Of a stretch of 64,000 nt of DNA, positions 1 to 8,745 are shown piece after piece (the first letter of the stretch is position 1; each line of letters begins with the position of its first letter). Position numbers and translations under genes: made by a program. Under the pieces are notes generated by a model. That model did not search any database, was not told the origin of the DNA, and was given only the letters and a program-made list of their open reading frames with translations. The DNA is taken from positions 88,320-152,319 of the forward strand of contig CANQWS010000002.1 in the NCBI GenBank assembly GCA_947627615.1, given 5' to 3'. Source of the DNA: an uncultured Muribaculaceae bacterium. GTDB lineage: Bacteria; Bacteroidota; Bacteroidia; Bacteroidales; Muribaculaceae.

Positions 1-263
1 TCGCCGTCCATCAGCACCCCGCGCTCGGTCTCGAGCTTCCATGCGCCCTGGTTCACATCGAGCACCATCACGTTCATGCCCAGGTTCATGGCCGCTTTCT
101 GTGTGCTCAGACGCGTACGCAGCGAAGAGTTGAAAAATATCATCAGAAGCGTGCGGTTACGCCCCAGTTCAGTGTAAGCGAATCGGTTGGCTTTTATGTC
201 GAGGGCCTCTTTCACGGCCTCGCGCCAAGGGCCTATGTCGGCCGCGCAGGTAAATTTCTTCAT
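1..263 (-). CDS. argF': N-acylornithine carbamoyltransferase, 5' part only (cut by window edge)
   Basis: This is the N-terminal 87 residues of a transcarbamylase of the Bacteroidota N-acetyl/N-succinylornithine type; the rest lies beyond base 1. It would carbamoylate an N-acylated ornithine using carbamoyl phosphate in the acylated arginine pathway. The carbamoyl-phosphate loop is visible as FFNSSLRTR (residues 43-51), followed by STQKAA and LDVNQGAWKLE, the latter being characteristic of the acylornithine branch. ATG (263-261) overlaps the argD stop TGA (262-260) as ATGA, so translation is probably coupled. In the Bacteroides fragilis enzyme, a proline at about residue 90 is linked to succinylornithine specificity; that position lies just outside the window, so acetyl and succinyl substrates cannot be told apart here. 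Confidence 0.93.
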   Translation of the reverse strand, partial: MKKFTCAADIGPWREAVKEALDIKANRFAYTELGRNRTLLMIFFNSSLRTRLSTQKAAMNLGMNVMVLDVNQGAWKLETERGVLMDG

Positions 264-1441
264 TTGTTCCGGAGTAATTCAGTCAGTGCGTTGATAAATA
301 CGTCGGCCTGACCGGTGGTGATGCCCAGAGCCGGAAGCAGACGAACGGTGGAGGCACCGGCCCCACCCGTGAATATTTTCTTTTCAAACAGCAGGCGCTT
401 ACGCAGTTCCGAGCCTGAGCCTTCGACATCGAACCCGATCATCAGTCCGCGTCCGCGCACGTCGAGCAGCGGGAGTGTCCCACCCTGTCCATTTTGTCCC
501 GCCCCCGGGACTGCGGGACAGCGGGACAATGCCGACAGCCGCTCAAGCAGGTATTCGCCGGTGCGGCGTGCGTTCTCCATCAGATTCTCGCTCTCCATGA
601 CATCAAGCACGGCTATTGCGGCCGCACATGCCAGATGGTTGCCGCCGAAAGTGGTTCCGAGCATGCCCTTGCGGGCCTCTATGGCCGGAGAGATCAGCAC
701 GGCCCCCATCGGAAATCCGTTGGCTATGCCTTTGGCGCAGGTTATCAGGTCGGGCCTGATACCGTTATACTGATGGGCGAAGAACTTGCCCGTGCGGCCG
801 TAACCGCTCTGGATTTCATCGGCAATGAGCAGAGTGCCGTATTTTTTTGTCAGCTCGCGCAGGGCCTTCATGAATTCGTCGGACGGAACCCTGATGCCGG
901 CCACGCCCTGGATTCCTTCTATGATAGCCGCCGCGAACTCGCCCGTCGAGAGCAGCCGCTCGGCCTCGGAAATGTCATCAAGCGGGCAGAAGACCACCTT
1001 GTCGGTAGCGTTGAACGGCGACACTATGGCCGGATTGTCGGTTGCCGCCACAGCTCCGGATGTGCGTCCGTGGAAAGCCTTGCTGAAAGCCAGTATGCGG
1101 CTGCGGCCCGTGACGAACGAGGCGAGCTTCATGGCGTTCTCGTTGGCCTCGGCCCCTGAATTGCACAGAAACAGCCGGTAATCCTCGTAGCCCGAAGCCT
1201 TGCCGAGCTTTTCGGCCAGAGTCTGCTGCAGTGAATTGCGCACTGAATTGGAGTAGAATCCGAGCTTCGACACCTGCTCGGCTATGGCGCTCACATACTG
1301 CGGATGAGCATGGCCTATGGAGATGACGGCATGGCCGCCGTAGAGGTCCAGATAACGGGTGCCGTCGGCGGTGAACACATAGCTGCCCTCTCCGCGCACC
1401 GGCTCTATATCGTAAAGCGAATAAACGTCAAACAGTTCCAT
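260..1441 (-). CDS. argD: Acetylornithine (N-acylornithine) aminotransferase
   Basis: Class-III PLP aminotransferase that makes N-acylornithine from N-acylglutamate semialdehyde and glutamate. Visible elements are the phosphate-binding NSGAEANENAMKLA segment (about residues 95-108), ADEIQSGYGRTG (about 207-218) and the PLP lysine in TCAKGIANG (about K237). ATG at 1441 is preferred over an upstream in-frame TTG (1447), because family members begin with an MxLFDVY-type sequence. A stretch of about 17 residues near 306-325 (CPAVPGAGQNGQGG and following), just before VRGRGLMIG, looks absent from Bacteroides homologues. At the DNA level it is built from GGGACA/TGTCCC repeats (see the repeat at 476-529). 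The gene sits 30 bases after argC and overlaps argF' by ATGA. Confidence 0.95.
   Translation of the reverse strand: MELFDVYSLYDIEPVRGEGSYVFTADGTRYLDLYGGHAVISIGHAHPQYVSAIAEQVSKLGFYSNSVRNSLQQTLAEKLGKASGYEDYRLFLCNSGAEANENAMKLASFVTGRSRILAFSKAFHGRTSGAVAATDNPAIVSPFNATDKVVFCPLDDISEAERLLSTGEFAAAIIEGIQGVAGIRVPSDEFMKALRELTKKYGTLLIADEIQSGYGRTGKFFAHQYNGIRPDLITCAKGIANGFPMGAVLISPAIEARKGMLGTTFGGNHLACAAAIAVLDVMESENLMENARRTGEYLLERLSALSRCPAVPGAGQNGQGGTLPLLDVRGRGLMIGFDVEGSGSELRKRLLFEKKIFTGGAGASTVRLLPALGITTGQADVFINALTELLRNK
476..529. repeat. GGGACA/TGTCCC palindromic cluster inside argD
   Basis: On the plus strand, TGTCCC occurs at 476-481 and 495-500, GGGACT at 508-513, and GGGACA at 515-520 and 523-528. The arms TTGTCCCGC (494-502) and GCGGGACAA (521-529) form a perfect 9-base inverted repeat with an 18-base loop. 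The cluster keeps the argD frame open and coincides with an apparent extra segment of the protein, which suggests an in-frame insertion or expansion. Whether it belongs to a dispersed family cannot be decided from one window. Confidence 0.6.
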
Positions 1442-1471
1442 ATTCAATTTGTTGCGTTACGTTGTTCAAAA

Positions 1472-2434
1472 TCAGAATGCCGACGGTTTCAGGCGCAGTC
1501 CCTCCTTCTGGTCCAGCCCGAACATAAGGTTCATATTCTGCACGGCCTGACCCGAAGCTCCCTTAAGGAGATTGTCGATTGCGCTGATGGCCAGCAGCTT
1601 GTCGCCATGCTTCTCTACCCAGAGAAGGCACTTGTTGGTGTTGACCACCTGCTTCAGGTCAGGATTTTTAAGGGCCATGAAGGTGAATGCCGCGTCCTTG
1701 TAGAAATCGGCATAGAGAGAGCGGGCCTCTTCCTCGGTCAGGTCACAGTCTGTGTAGGCCGTCACGAAGATTCCGCGCGCGAAATCGCCGCGCATGGGAA
1801 TGAAATTGATTTCAGCCCCGGTTTCAGGCATCAGCCCGCGAATCGAACGGTTTATTTCAAGCAGATGCTGGTGGGAGAAAGCCTTGTAGACCGACATATT
1901 GGAGTTCCTCCAGCTGAAATGGGTTGTGGCCGAAGGCCTTACACCTGCTCCGGTCGACCCCGTTATGCCGGTCACATGAACGTCCGACGTCAGTTTGCCG
2001 GCCGCGGCCAGAGGCAGCAGTGCGAGCTGCACGGCCGTTGCGAAACAGCCGGGATTGGCCACAAGGTTTGCCCCGCTTATCCGGTCGAGGTTCAACTCCG
2101 GCAGCCCGTAGACGTAGCCGCAGCTCTCGTCGCGGAAATCCTGCGCCAGATCCACCACCCTTAGTCCTTCGGGACGCTTGTTGTGCTTCCAGAACTCCGT
2201 GCTGGCGCCATGGCCCGAACAGAGAAACAGGCAGTCTATCGCCTCCAGGTCATAGCTGTCCGAGAAACGGAGGTCGGTTTCGCCGGTAAGTCCCTCGTGG
2301 ACTTCGGCCACCGGATTGCCCGCATTGCTCGACGAATGCACGAACACAATCTCAGCCTGCGGGTGGTTAAGGAGGATACGTATGAGTTCGCCGGCAGTGT
2401 ATCCCGCACCGCCTATTATTCCTGTCCTTATCAT
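1472..2434 (-). CDS. argC: N-acetyl-gamma-glutamyl-phosphate reductase
   Basis: NADPH-dependent reductase that converts N-acylglutamyl phosphate to the semialdehyde. The N-terminal Rossmann motif IIGGAGYTAGELIR (residues 6-19) and the catalytic cysteine in ANPGCFAT (C130) are present, as are the C-terminal KHGDKL and LLKGASGQAVQNMNLM segments. The start is placed at ATG 2434, giving 320 residues beginning MIRTGIIGG. A GTG three codons upstream (2443) is possible, but ATG 2434 forms an ATGA overlap with the argG stop and matches the usual family start. Third gene of the arginine operon. Confidence 0.96.
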   Translation of the reverse strand: MIRTGIIGGAGYTAGELIRILLNHPQAEIVFVHSSSNAGNPVAEVHEGLTGETDLRFSDSYDLEAIDCLFLCSGHGASTEFWKHNKRPEGLRVVDLAQDFRDESCGYVYGLPELNLDRISGANLVANPGCFATAVQLALLPLAAAGKLTSDVHVTGITGSTGAGVRPSATTHFSWRNSNMSVYKAFSHQHLLEINRSIRGLMPETGAEINFIPMRGDFARGIFVTAYTDCDLTEEEARSLYADFYKDAAFTFMALKNPDLKQVVNTNKCLLWVEKHGDKLLAISAIDNLLKGASGQAVQNMNLMFGLDQKEGLRLKPSAF

Positions 2435-3645
2435 TTCTCGCACTTGTCGCCGCGGCGGGTTACATTGTAATATATCTTCATGGGGTTGCCTATGATGGTA
2501 GTGAAGCCCTTCACGTCATCGGCGCTCCATGCCTTGTTGATTTCGCCGTATTCGCCGAAATCGGTCTTCATCAGGTCGTAAGGTGAGTCCACGCCCACAA
2601 GCGTGTAGCTGTAGGGACGCAGCTCAATCTCCACCGTTCCGGTCACATGCTCCTGCGAGTGCTCGAGGAAAGCCTCCATGTCGCGCATCACCGGATCGAG
2701 ATACTGGGCTTCGTGAAGGAACATTCCGTACCAGGTACCTATCTGGTCCTTCCAGTAGAGCTGCCATTTGGTCAGGGTGTGCTTCTCCAGCATCTTGTGG
2801 GCGTTGATGAGCAGAATAGGAGCTGCGGCCTCGAAGCCCACACGGCCCTTTATGCCTATTATGGTATCGCCTATGTGCATGTCGCGGCCAATGCCGTACT
2901 TAGCGCCGATGCTTTCCACCAGACGGATTATTTCAATCGGGTCGGCTATTTCGCGGCCGTTCACGGCCACCGGCTCTCCCTTGTGGAATCCTATGGTAAG
3001 CTTCTCGGGGCCCTGTGCAGTCACCTGGCTCGGATAGGCCTCTTCCGGCAGTGTCTTTTCGGAGCAGAGAGTCTCCTTGCCGCCGATGCTTGTGCCCCAG
3101 AGACCTTTGTTTATGGAGTATTCGAGCTTCTTGTAATCGGCCTCTATGCCATGCTCCTTCAGGTAGTTTATCTCGTAATCGCGGGTGAGCACCATGTCGC
3201 GGGTGGGAGTGATGATTTCGATCTCGGGAGCGAGAATCTGGAATGTGAGGTCAAAACGCACCTGGTCGTTTCCGGCGCCTGTCGAACCGTGGGCCACGGC
3301 GTCGGCACCGATTTTCTTAGCGTATTCGATTATGGCCATGGCCTGGAATATTCGCTCGGACGACACTGAAATAGGATAGGTTCCGTTACGCAGCACGTTA
3401 CCGGCTATCATGTAGCGGATGCTCTTGTCATAGTAGTCTCTGGTCACGTCAAGCACGGCGTGGCTTTCGGCGCCGAGGGCCTTGGCGCGTGCGGCTATTT
3501 TTTCAAGTTCCTCATCGGAGAAGCCTCCGGTATTGGCAATGGCGGTGTGGACTTCATAGCCCAGATCGGCCGAGAGATATTTGGCACAGAATGATGTATC
3601 AAGACCGCCGCTGAAGGCGAGGACCACTTTCTTTTTCTTTTCCAT
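2431..3645 (-). CDS. argG: Argininosuccinate synthase
   Basis: ATP-dependent ligation of citrulline and aspartate to argininosuccinate. The 404-residue length is normal. The PP-loop SGGLDTS is at residues 12-18, and GSTGAGNDQVRFD (citrulline/ATP binding) and KGLWGTSIGGKE are intact. It starts at ATG 3645, 13 bases after the GNAT gene, and ends in an ATGA overlap with argC. argH and argB are not in the window. Confidence 0.97.
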   Translation of the reverse strand: MEKKKKVVLAFSGGLDTSFCAKYLSADLGYEVHTAIANTGGFSDEELEKIAARAKALGAESHAVLDVTRDYYDKSIRYMIAGNVLRNGTYPISVSSERIFQAMAIIEYAKKIGADAVAHGSTGAGNDQVRFDLTFQILAPEIEIITPTRDMVLTRDYEINYLKEHGIEADYKKLEYSINKGLWGTSIGGKETLCSEKTLPEEAYPSQVTAQGPEKLTIGFHKGEPVAVNGREIADPIEIIRLVESIGAKYGIGRDMHIGDTIIGIKGRVGFEAAAPILLINAHKMLEKHTLTKWQLYWKDQIGTWYGMFLHEAQYLDPVMRDMEAFLEHSQEHVTGTVEIELRPYSYTLVGVDSPYDLMKTDFGEYGEINKAWSADDVKGFTTIIGNPMKIYYNVTRRGDKCEK

Positions 3646-3658
3646 AGTAAATGGTGGA

Positions 3659-4279
3659 TTAGTGTTTTATTCTGAAAATTTTGGATATCTTGTTTTTAAG
3701 GAGCATGAGGTAGGGAGTGGCAGCGTTGTTGGCGGGCAAGGGCTGTCCCGGGTCGAACAGCATGCCGGTACACAGACACATGCGGCGATTGTTGCGCTGC
3801 AGGATGTCGAAATTCACACACCCCTTGCAGCCCTGCCAGAATTCCTCGTCGTCAGTCAGTTCCGAGAAAGTCACCGGCTTGTAGCCCATTCGCGAGTTGA
3901 GCTTCATGACCGGAAGCGAGGTAGTGATACTGAAAATCTTGGCGTAAGGGAAACGCATGCGCGCCAGTTCAAAGGTCTTTTCCTTTATGCGGCCGGCCAG
4001 ACCTAAATGCCGGTATTCGGGATCCACGATCAGACCGGAGGTTGCTACATAATCTCCATGTCCCCAGCATTCTATGTAACTGAATCCCACAAGCTTCTCT
4101 CCATCGAGAGCCACTACGGCCTTTCCGCCGGTAATCTTTGATGAAATGTAATCATTGGAGCGGCGTGCTATGCCTGTTCCGCGCTGCAGTGCCGACTCAT
4201 ATATCAGATTGCAGATACGTTCGGCATGCACGGCGTGCTCTTCACGTGCAAACTCCACTGTCACCTTGTCTGGTTTCAT
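3659..4279 (-). CDS. GNAT-family N-acyltransferase heading the arginine operon
   Basis: A 206-residue GCN5-related acyltransferase. The acyl-CoA pyrophosphate loop is in PEYRHLGLAGRI (about residues 88-98), preceded by the beta-strand SGLIVDP. A C-terminal extension carries four cysteines as CxxC (C151, C154) and CxC (C168, C170), unusual for this fold and suggestive of a metal site. It is the first gene after the operon promoter, directly before argG. No classical argA is visible and the pathway uses acylated intermediates. My inference is therefore that it supplies N-acylglutamate, with a regulatory or unrelated acyltransferase role as the alternative. The family call is firm; the substrate is not. 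Confidence 0.85.
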   Translation of the reverse strand: MKPDKVTVEFAREEHAVHAERICNLIYESALQRGTGIARRSNDYISSKITGGKAVVALDGEKLVGFSYIECWGHGDYVATSGLIVDPEYRHLGLAGRIKEKTFELARMRFPYAKIFSITTSLPVMKLNSRMGYKPVTFSELTDDEEFWQGCKGCVNFDILQRNNRRMCLCTGMLFDPGQPLPANNAATPYLMLLKNKISKIFRIKH

Positions 4280-4325
4280 TGAAAAATTCTCTTTAACGGA
4301 TAAATATTCGCATTAAATTCAGCCA

Positions 4326-4333
4326 CAAAGTTA
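4326..4333 (-). promoter_or_regulatory. Promoter -7 element of the arginine operon
   Basis: The minus strand reads TAACTTTG, an exact match to the Bacteroidota -7 form TAnnTTTG. It implies a 5' leader of roughly 40-45 bases before the GNAT start at 4279. No TTG lies at the ideal 19-21-base spacing upstream, so the -33 element is weak or absent. Confidence 0.6.
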
Positions 4334-4471
4334 CCACATTATTTTAGTATTTTTATTCATTTATGCAAATCGCCTATATTTTTTCACGTTTTTTTCACTT
4401 TCTGAATCCAAATTATCATCATTTTTGGGAGCGACATGCCCTCAGGCAGCGAAATTTTAAATTTAATTTCG

Positions 4472-4479
4472 TAATTTTG
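4472..4479 (+). promoter_or_regulatory. Promoter -7 element for the esterase-hisS-aromatic operon
   Basis: TAATTTTG matches TAnnTTTG and lies 37 bases before the ATG at 4517, implying a leader of about 30 bases. It is divergent from the arginine promoter within the AT-rich gap 4280-4516, which otherwise shows no gene. No well-spaced -33 TTG is evident. Confidence 0.55.
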
Positions 4480-4516
4480 TCGGATAAACCCTGTTTTCAC
4501 CTCCGTAGCTCTGAAA

Positions 4517-5311
4517 ATGAAACGTCAGTTACTCTTACTCATAGCAGCAATGGCCTCACTCCTTTCATCGGCGGCACAGCCTCCGCGCACTTTCCGGTTC
4601 ACCGATCCCGATGTCCGGGTCTATCTGCCTCCGGGCGACCTCAACACCGGCACGGCGCTCGTGATTCTCCCCGGCGGAGGTTACGGCATGACGGCCATGG
4701 ACCATGAAGGTTACGACTGGGCGCCTTGGTTCAACGAACGTGGCATAACTGTAGCCGTGGTCAACTACACCCTGCCCGGCGGAGACCGCGAAAAGCCAAT
4801 GGCCGATGTGGAAGCCGCTTTCAGCCTATTGGCCGACAGCGCTGCAGTCTGGGGCATCGACCCGACGCGTATAGGCATAATGGGATCATCGGCCGGCGGA
4901 CATCTGGCATCGACAATGGCCACTCACCCGCGGGGAAACTGCCGCCCTGCGTTTCAGATTCTGCTCTACCCCGTCATTTCTCTTGACCTTGACATCACCC
5001 ACAGGGGCACCCGCAACGGATTTCTCGGCGAGAACCCCGACGAAGCCCTGGTGAAAGAATTTTCTTCCGACAACAAAGTAACTCCCGCCACTCCCCCGGC
5101 CATAATGCTCCTTTCAGGCGATGACCGGACTGTTCCGGTGGAAAACTCTCTCAGATATTACCGCTCGCTTATTAATAATGGTGTAAACGCCACAATGATG
5201 ATATACCCGTCAGGCGGTCACGGGTGGGGATACAGACCCCAATTCCGCCATCACAGGCAGATGCTGACCGACCTCGATTACTGGATTAGAACAATAACAG
5301 CCAAGAAATGA
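4517..5311 (+). CDS. Secreted alpha/beta-hydrolase (esterase/lipase-like)
   Basis: A 264-residue alpha/beta hydrolase of the acetyl-esterase/BD-FAE-like type. A signal peptide covers roughly residues 1-20 (basic MKRQ, hydrophobic core, ending near SAA). The oxyanion-hole segment LPGGGYG (51-57), the nucleophile elbow GSSAGG (S125), an acid in SGDDRTVP (D203) and a histidine in GGHGWG (H235) complete a plausible triad. Exported esterases of this kind often deacetylate polysaccharides, but the substrate is not known here. Its stop overlaps the hisS start as ATGA, so an exported enzyme is the first cistron of a tRNA-synthetase and amino-acid operon. Confidence 0.85.
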   Translation: MKRQLLLLIAAMASLLSSAAQPPRTFRFTDPDVRVYLPPGDLNTGTALVILPGGGYGMTAMDHEGYDWAPWFNERGITVAVVNYTLPGGDREKPMADVEAAFSLLADSAAVWGIDPTRIGIMGSSAGGHLASTMATHPRGNCRPAFQILLYPVISLDLDITHRGTRNGFLGENPDEALVKEFSSDNKVTPATPPAIMLLSGDDRTVPVENSLRYYRSLINNGVNATMMIYPSGGHGWGYRPQFRHHRQMLTDLDYWIRTITAKK

Positions 5312-6678
5312 AACCATCCATTCCCAAAGGAACTCGTGATTTCGGACCTGTAGAAATGGCCCGCCGCAACTACATCTTCTCCACCATACGCTCTGTTTTC
5401 GCTCTCTACGGATTCAGCCAGATAGAAACTCCGGCCATGGAAAACCTGTCGACACTGATGGGCAAATACGGAGAAGAAGGCGATAAACTTCTTTTCAAGA
5501 TATTGAATTCCGGCGATTTTCTCCGCGGCATCGACCCGGAACTGCTCTCCGGTGCCGAATCTCAGAAACTCGTATCCAAGATATGCGAGAAAGGACTGCG
5601 CTATGACCTGACCGTTCCGTTCGCAAGATTCGTGGTGCAGCACCGCAACGAGCTCCAGATGCCGTTCAAACGCTTCCAGATTCAGCCCGTATGGCGCGCC
5701 GACCGTCCGCAGAAAGGACGCTACAGAGAGTTCTATCAGTGCGATGCCGACATTGTCGGTTCCGATTCGCTCATCAACGAGATTGAGCTCATAGAGCTTG
5801 TCGACGAGGTGTTCGCCCGTCTGGGAATCAACATAATCATCAAGCTCAACAACCGCAAGGTGCTCTCGGGAATAGCCGAGCTGATAGGCGAACCCGACAA
5901 GCTGACGGACATCACCGTAGCCATTGACAAAATCGACAAGATCGGCATGGAGAATGTCAAGGAGGAACTCCGCGGCCGCGGACTCCCCGAACAGGCCATT
6001 GCCGCCCTCGAACCCATCCTTGCCATCAGCGGGACAACGGATGAACGTCTGTCCCGGCTCGGGACACTTCTTCAGGCAAGCGAAACCGGGACACTCGGAG
6101 TCAAGGAGCTTAAGGAGGTGATTGACGGAGTCAAGGCGCTGGGACTGCGTGCCGAACTCGACCTCGACGTCTCGCTTGCCCGCGGACTCAACTACTACAC
6201 CGGAACCATCATCGAGGTCAAGGCCCGCGATGTGGCCATAGGCAGCATAACCGGTGGCGGACGATATGACAACCTGACCGGAGTGTTCGGAATGCCGGGA
6301 CTCTCTGGTGTGGGCATCTCCTTCGGCGCCGACCGCATCTATGACGTGCTCAACACCCTCGACCTCTACCCTGCCGAATCCGCCTCAGCCACCCAGATAA
6401 TGTTCGTCAACTTCGGCGAGGCCGAAGCCGCCGCCTCCATGCGCATGCTGAAAACAATGCGTCAGGCCGGCATCAGAGGCGAGATCTATCCCGATGCAGC
6501 CAAGATGAAGAAACAGATGGGACGCGCCGATGCGCTCAACATCCCATTTGTGGCCATTGTAGGAGAATCGGAGATGCAGCAGGGCTGCCTCACTCTTAAA
6601 AACATGGCCACGGGACAGCAGCAGCTCGTCAGCCCCGACGAGGCCATCGCCATAATAAACGAATCGACCCGAGAATGA
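5308..6678 (+). CDS. hisS: Histidyl-tRNA synthetase
   Basis: Class-II aminoacyl-tRNA synthetase, 456 residues, close to Bacteroides length. Motif 2 is seen in [20 protein letters not shown], the histidine-A loop in [18 protein letters not shown] follows, and motif 3 is in [11 protein letters not shown]; an anticodon-binding domain occupies the last 100 or so residues. It is coupled by ATGA to the esterase upstream and to pheA downstream. Bases 6031-6093 hold four GGGACA/TGTCCC hexamers without an obvious length change in the protein. Confidence 0.97.
   Translation: MKPSIPKGTRDFGPVEMARRNYIFSTIRSVFALYGFSQIETPAMENLSTLMGKYGEEGDKLLFKILNSGDFLRGIDPELLSGAESQKLVSKICEKGLRYDLTVPFARFVVQHRNELQMPFKRFQIQPVWRADRPQKGRYREFYQCDADIVGSDSLINEIELIELVDEVFARLGINIIIKLNNRKVLSGIAELIGEPDKLTDITVAIDKIDKIGMENVKEELRGRGLPEQAIAALEPILAISGTTDERLSRLGTLLQASETGTLGVKELKEVIDGVKALGLRAELDLDVSLARGLNYYTGTIIEVKARDVAIGSITGGGRYDNLTGVFGMPGLSGVGISFGADRIYDVLNTLDLYPAESASATQIMFVNFGEAEAAASMRMLKTMRQAGIRGEIYPDAAKMKKQMGRADALNIPFVAIVGESEMQQGCLTLKNMATGQQQLVSPDEAIAIINESTRE
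6031..6093. repeat. GGGACA/TGTCCC cluster inside hisS
   Basis: GGGACA occurs at 6031-6036, 6061-6066 and 6088-6093, with TGTCCC at 6050-6055. TGTCCCG (6050-6056) and CGGGACA (6060-6066) form a 7-base hairpin with a 3-base loop. The same hexamer makes up the repeat inside argD. Here the encoded region appears collinear with relatives. Confidence 0.45.
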
Positions 6679-7535
6679 ACCGCACGGTAACCATACAGGG
6701 CGTTGCCGGATGCTATCACGATGCCGCGGCGCGTCAGTACTTCAGTCTCCACCATCCTCAGGATGAACTGACCACCCTGCCCTGCGACAGCTTTCCCGAG
6801 ATGATGGACCGGCTCGACACCGATCCCTCTCTGATCGGCATAATGGCTATTGAGAACACCATTGCCGGCGCTCTCCTTCAGAATCACGAACTGCTCCGCC
6901 GGAGTTCTCTAACAATTGTGGGCGAGCACAAAATGCGCATAAGCCACTCTCTGGCAGCACTTCCCGGACAGACAATCGATGACATATTCGAGGTCAACTC
7001 CCACCCCATGGCCCTGATGCAGTGCGAACAATACCTTCGCCGCCACCCCTCCATGCGCATGATCGAGACGTTCGACACCGCCGGAAGCGCCGAAATGATT
7101 GCCCGTGAGAAACTCATGGGACATGCGGCCGTCTGCGGCCGTTATGCGGCTGAAATCTACGGCCTTGAAGTCCTTGACGAAAGCATTGAGACCAACAAAC
7201 GGAATTTCACCCGTTTCCTGATTCTCGCCGACCCGCTGACCGCGCCCGAGCTGAAACCGCGTGAAGAGAATCTGGACAAGGCCTCGATTGTGTTCACCCT
7301 GCCCCACACTCAGGGAGCGCTCTCAAAAGTCCTTACAATATTATCCTTCTATGAAATCAACCTCTCCAAAATACAGTCCATACCAATCATCGGACGCGAA
7401 TGGCAATACCGCTTCTACGTTGACCTGACATTCGGAAGCTATGCCCGCTATCTGCAGGCCATCGATGCCGTCCGCCCGCTGATTACTGACTTTAAAACCC
7501 TCGGCGAATACTGCCAGTGCACCAATGAATACTGA
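6675..7535 (+). CDS. pheA: Prephenate dehydratase
   Basis: Monofunctional dehydratase (prephenate to phenylpyruvate), 286 residues. The catalytic domain covers about residues 1-190 and includes NTIAGAL and the substrate motif NFTRF. A C-terminal ACT domain (about 200-280; [10 protein letters not shown], then LSKIQSIPI in place of the ESRP-type motif) is the likely site of phenylalanine feedback inhibition. The start overlaps hisS by ATGA, and the 3' end overlaps the next gene by 11 bases. Chorismate mutase activity is supplied two genes downstream. Confidence 0.95.
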   Translation: MNRTVTIQGVAGCYHDAAARQYFSLHHPQDELTTLPCDSFPEMMDRLDTDPSLIGIMAIENTIAGALLQNHELLRRSSLTIVGEHKMRISHSLAALPGQTIDDIFEVNSHPMALMQCEQYLRRHPSMRMIETFDTAGSAEMIAREKLMGHAAVCGRYAAEIYGLEVLDESIETNKRNFTRFLILADPLTAPELKPREENLDKASIVFTLPHTQGALSKVLTILSFYEINLSKIQSIPIIGREWQYRFYVDLTFGSYARYLQAIDAVRPLITDFKTLGEYCQCTNEY

Positions 7536-8745
7536 AACATTACAACCGGCCAAAGAGATTATTCCCGCCGACAGAGTGAATGACATCCGCGAATATTACT
7601 TCTCCGGGAGGCTTCGCGAAGTGGCCCGTCTCAACGCCGAAGGCCGGGACATAGTCTCGCTCGGCATAGGCGGCCCCGACCGTCCGCCCCATGAGGAAGT
7701 TATAGAAACCCTCTGCCAGCAGGCATCGCGCCCCGACACGCACTCCTATCAGATTTCCACCGGATTGCCGGAACTCCGCAAGGCGTTCGCCGACTGGTAC
7801 ATGAAGTCCTACGGCGTGGAACTTGACCCTGCCTGCGAGATCCTCCCGCTGATAGGCTCCAAGGAAGGAATCATGCACATTGACCTGACTTTCCTCAATC
7901 CCGGCGACGGAGTCCTCGTACCGGACCCCGGCTACCCCACATACACTTCCGCCGCCAAGCTCGTGCAGGCCGAGATCTACAAATATGACCTTACGGAGGA
8001 AAACGGCTGGATGCCCGATTTTGACGCGCTCGAGAAGTTGCCCCTTGACAGGATAAAGCTGATGTGGGTCAACTATCCCCACATGCCCACTGGTACTCCC
8101 GCGTCGAAGGAACTTTTTGAAAGGCTGGTTGAGTTCGGAAAACGTCACGGAATAATAATAGCCCATGACAACCCCTACAGCTTCATCCTCAACGATCCGG
8201 CCAACCGGATGAGCATAATGCAGGTACCCGGAGCCAAGGAGATAGCCATTGAACTCAACTCCCTGAGCAAGAGCCACAACATGGCCGGATGGCGTGTCGC
8301 CATGCTCACATCCAGTCCACGCTTCGTCAGCTGGATTCAGAAAGTCAAATCCAACATTGACTCCGGACAGTTCCGCCCCGTCATGCTCGCGGCTGCGAAA
8401 GCCCTCACCCTCGGCGAGGAATGGTTTGCCGAGGTCAATGGCGAATACCGCCGCCGCAGAGCCGTCGCAGAGGAAATCATGACGGAACTCGGATGCCGTT
8501 TCGACCCCAGACAGACTGGCCTTTTCCTCTGGGGACGCATCCCCGACAGCGAGGAAAGCAGCGAGAAACTTGCCGACAGACTTCTCTATCAGGCACGTGT
8601 GTTCATTGCCCCCGGATTCATCTTCGGCAATAACGGCGACAGATACATCCGCATCTCGCTCTGCGCCACCGAACCGAATCTGCGCAAGGCGCTCGATAGA
8701 ATACGAAATTACAAATCTCCCCTTAACACCCCCACAACCTTATGA
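7525..8745 (+). CDS. PLP-dependent class I/II aminotransferase (probable aromatic/prephenate aminotransferase)
   Basis: A 406-residue fold-type I aminotransferase. The PLP lysine is K249 in SLSKSHNMAGWR. VNYPHMPTGTPAS replaces the common NYPNNPTG, and DPGYPTY is present. Lying between pheA and the DAHP synthase/chorismate mutase fusion, it most likely performs the transamination step of phenylalanine/tyrosine synthesis on phenylpyruvate/4-hydroxyphenylpyruvate or on prephenate. Specificity is inferred from context. It overlaps pheA by 11 bases and the next gene by ATGA. Confidence 0.9.
   Translation: MNTETLQPAKEIIPADRVNDIREYYFSGRLREVARLNAEGRDIVSLGIGGPDRPPHEEVIETLCQQASRPDTHSYQISTGLPELRKAFADWYMKSYGVELDPACEILPLIGSKEGIMHIDLTFLNPGDGVLVPDPGYPTYTSAAKLVQAEIYKYDLTEENGWMPDFDALEKLPLDRIKLMWVNYPHMPTGTPASKELFERLVEFGKRHGIIIAHDNPYSFILNDPANRMSIMQVPGAKEIAIELNSLSKSHNMAGWRVAMLTSSPRFVSWIQKVKSNIDSGQFRPVMLAAAKALTLGEEWFAEVNGEYRRRRAVAEEIMTELGCRFDPRQTGLFLWGRIPDSEESSEKLADRLLYQARVFIAPGFIFGNNGDRYIRISLCATEPNLRKALDRIRNYKSPLNTPTTL

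Noticed and set aside
1304..2164. Plus-strand frame of 286 codons opposite argC/argD
   Set aside because: It spans two convincing minus-strand genes and their junction, which a real gene would not do here.
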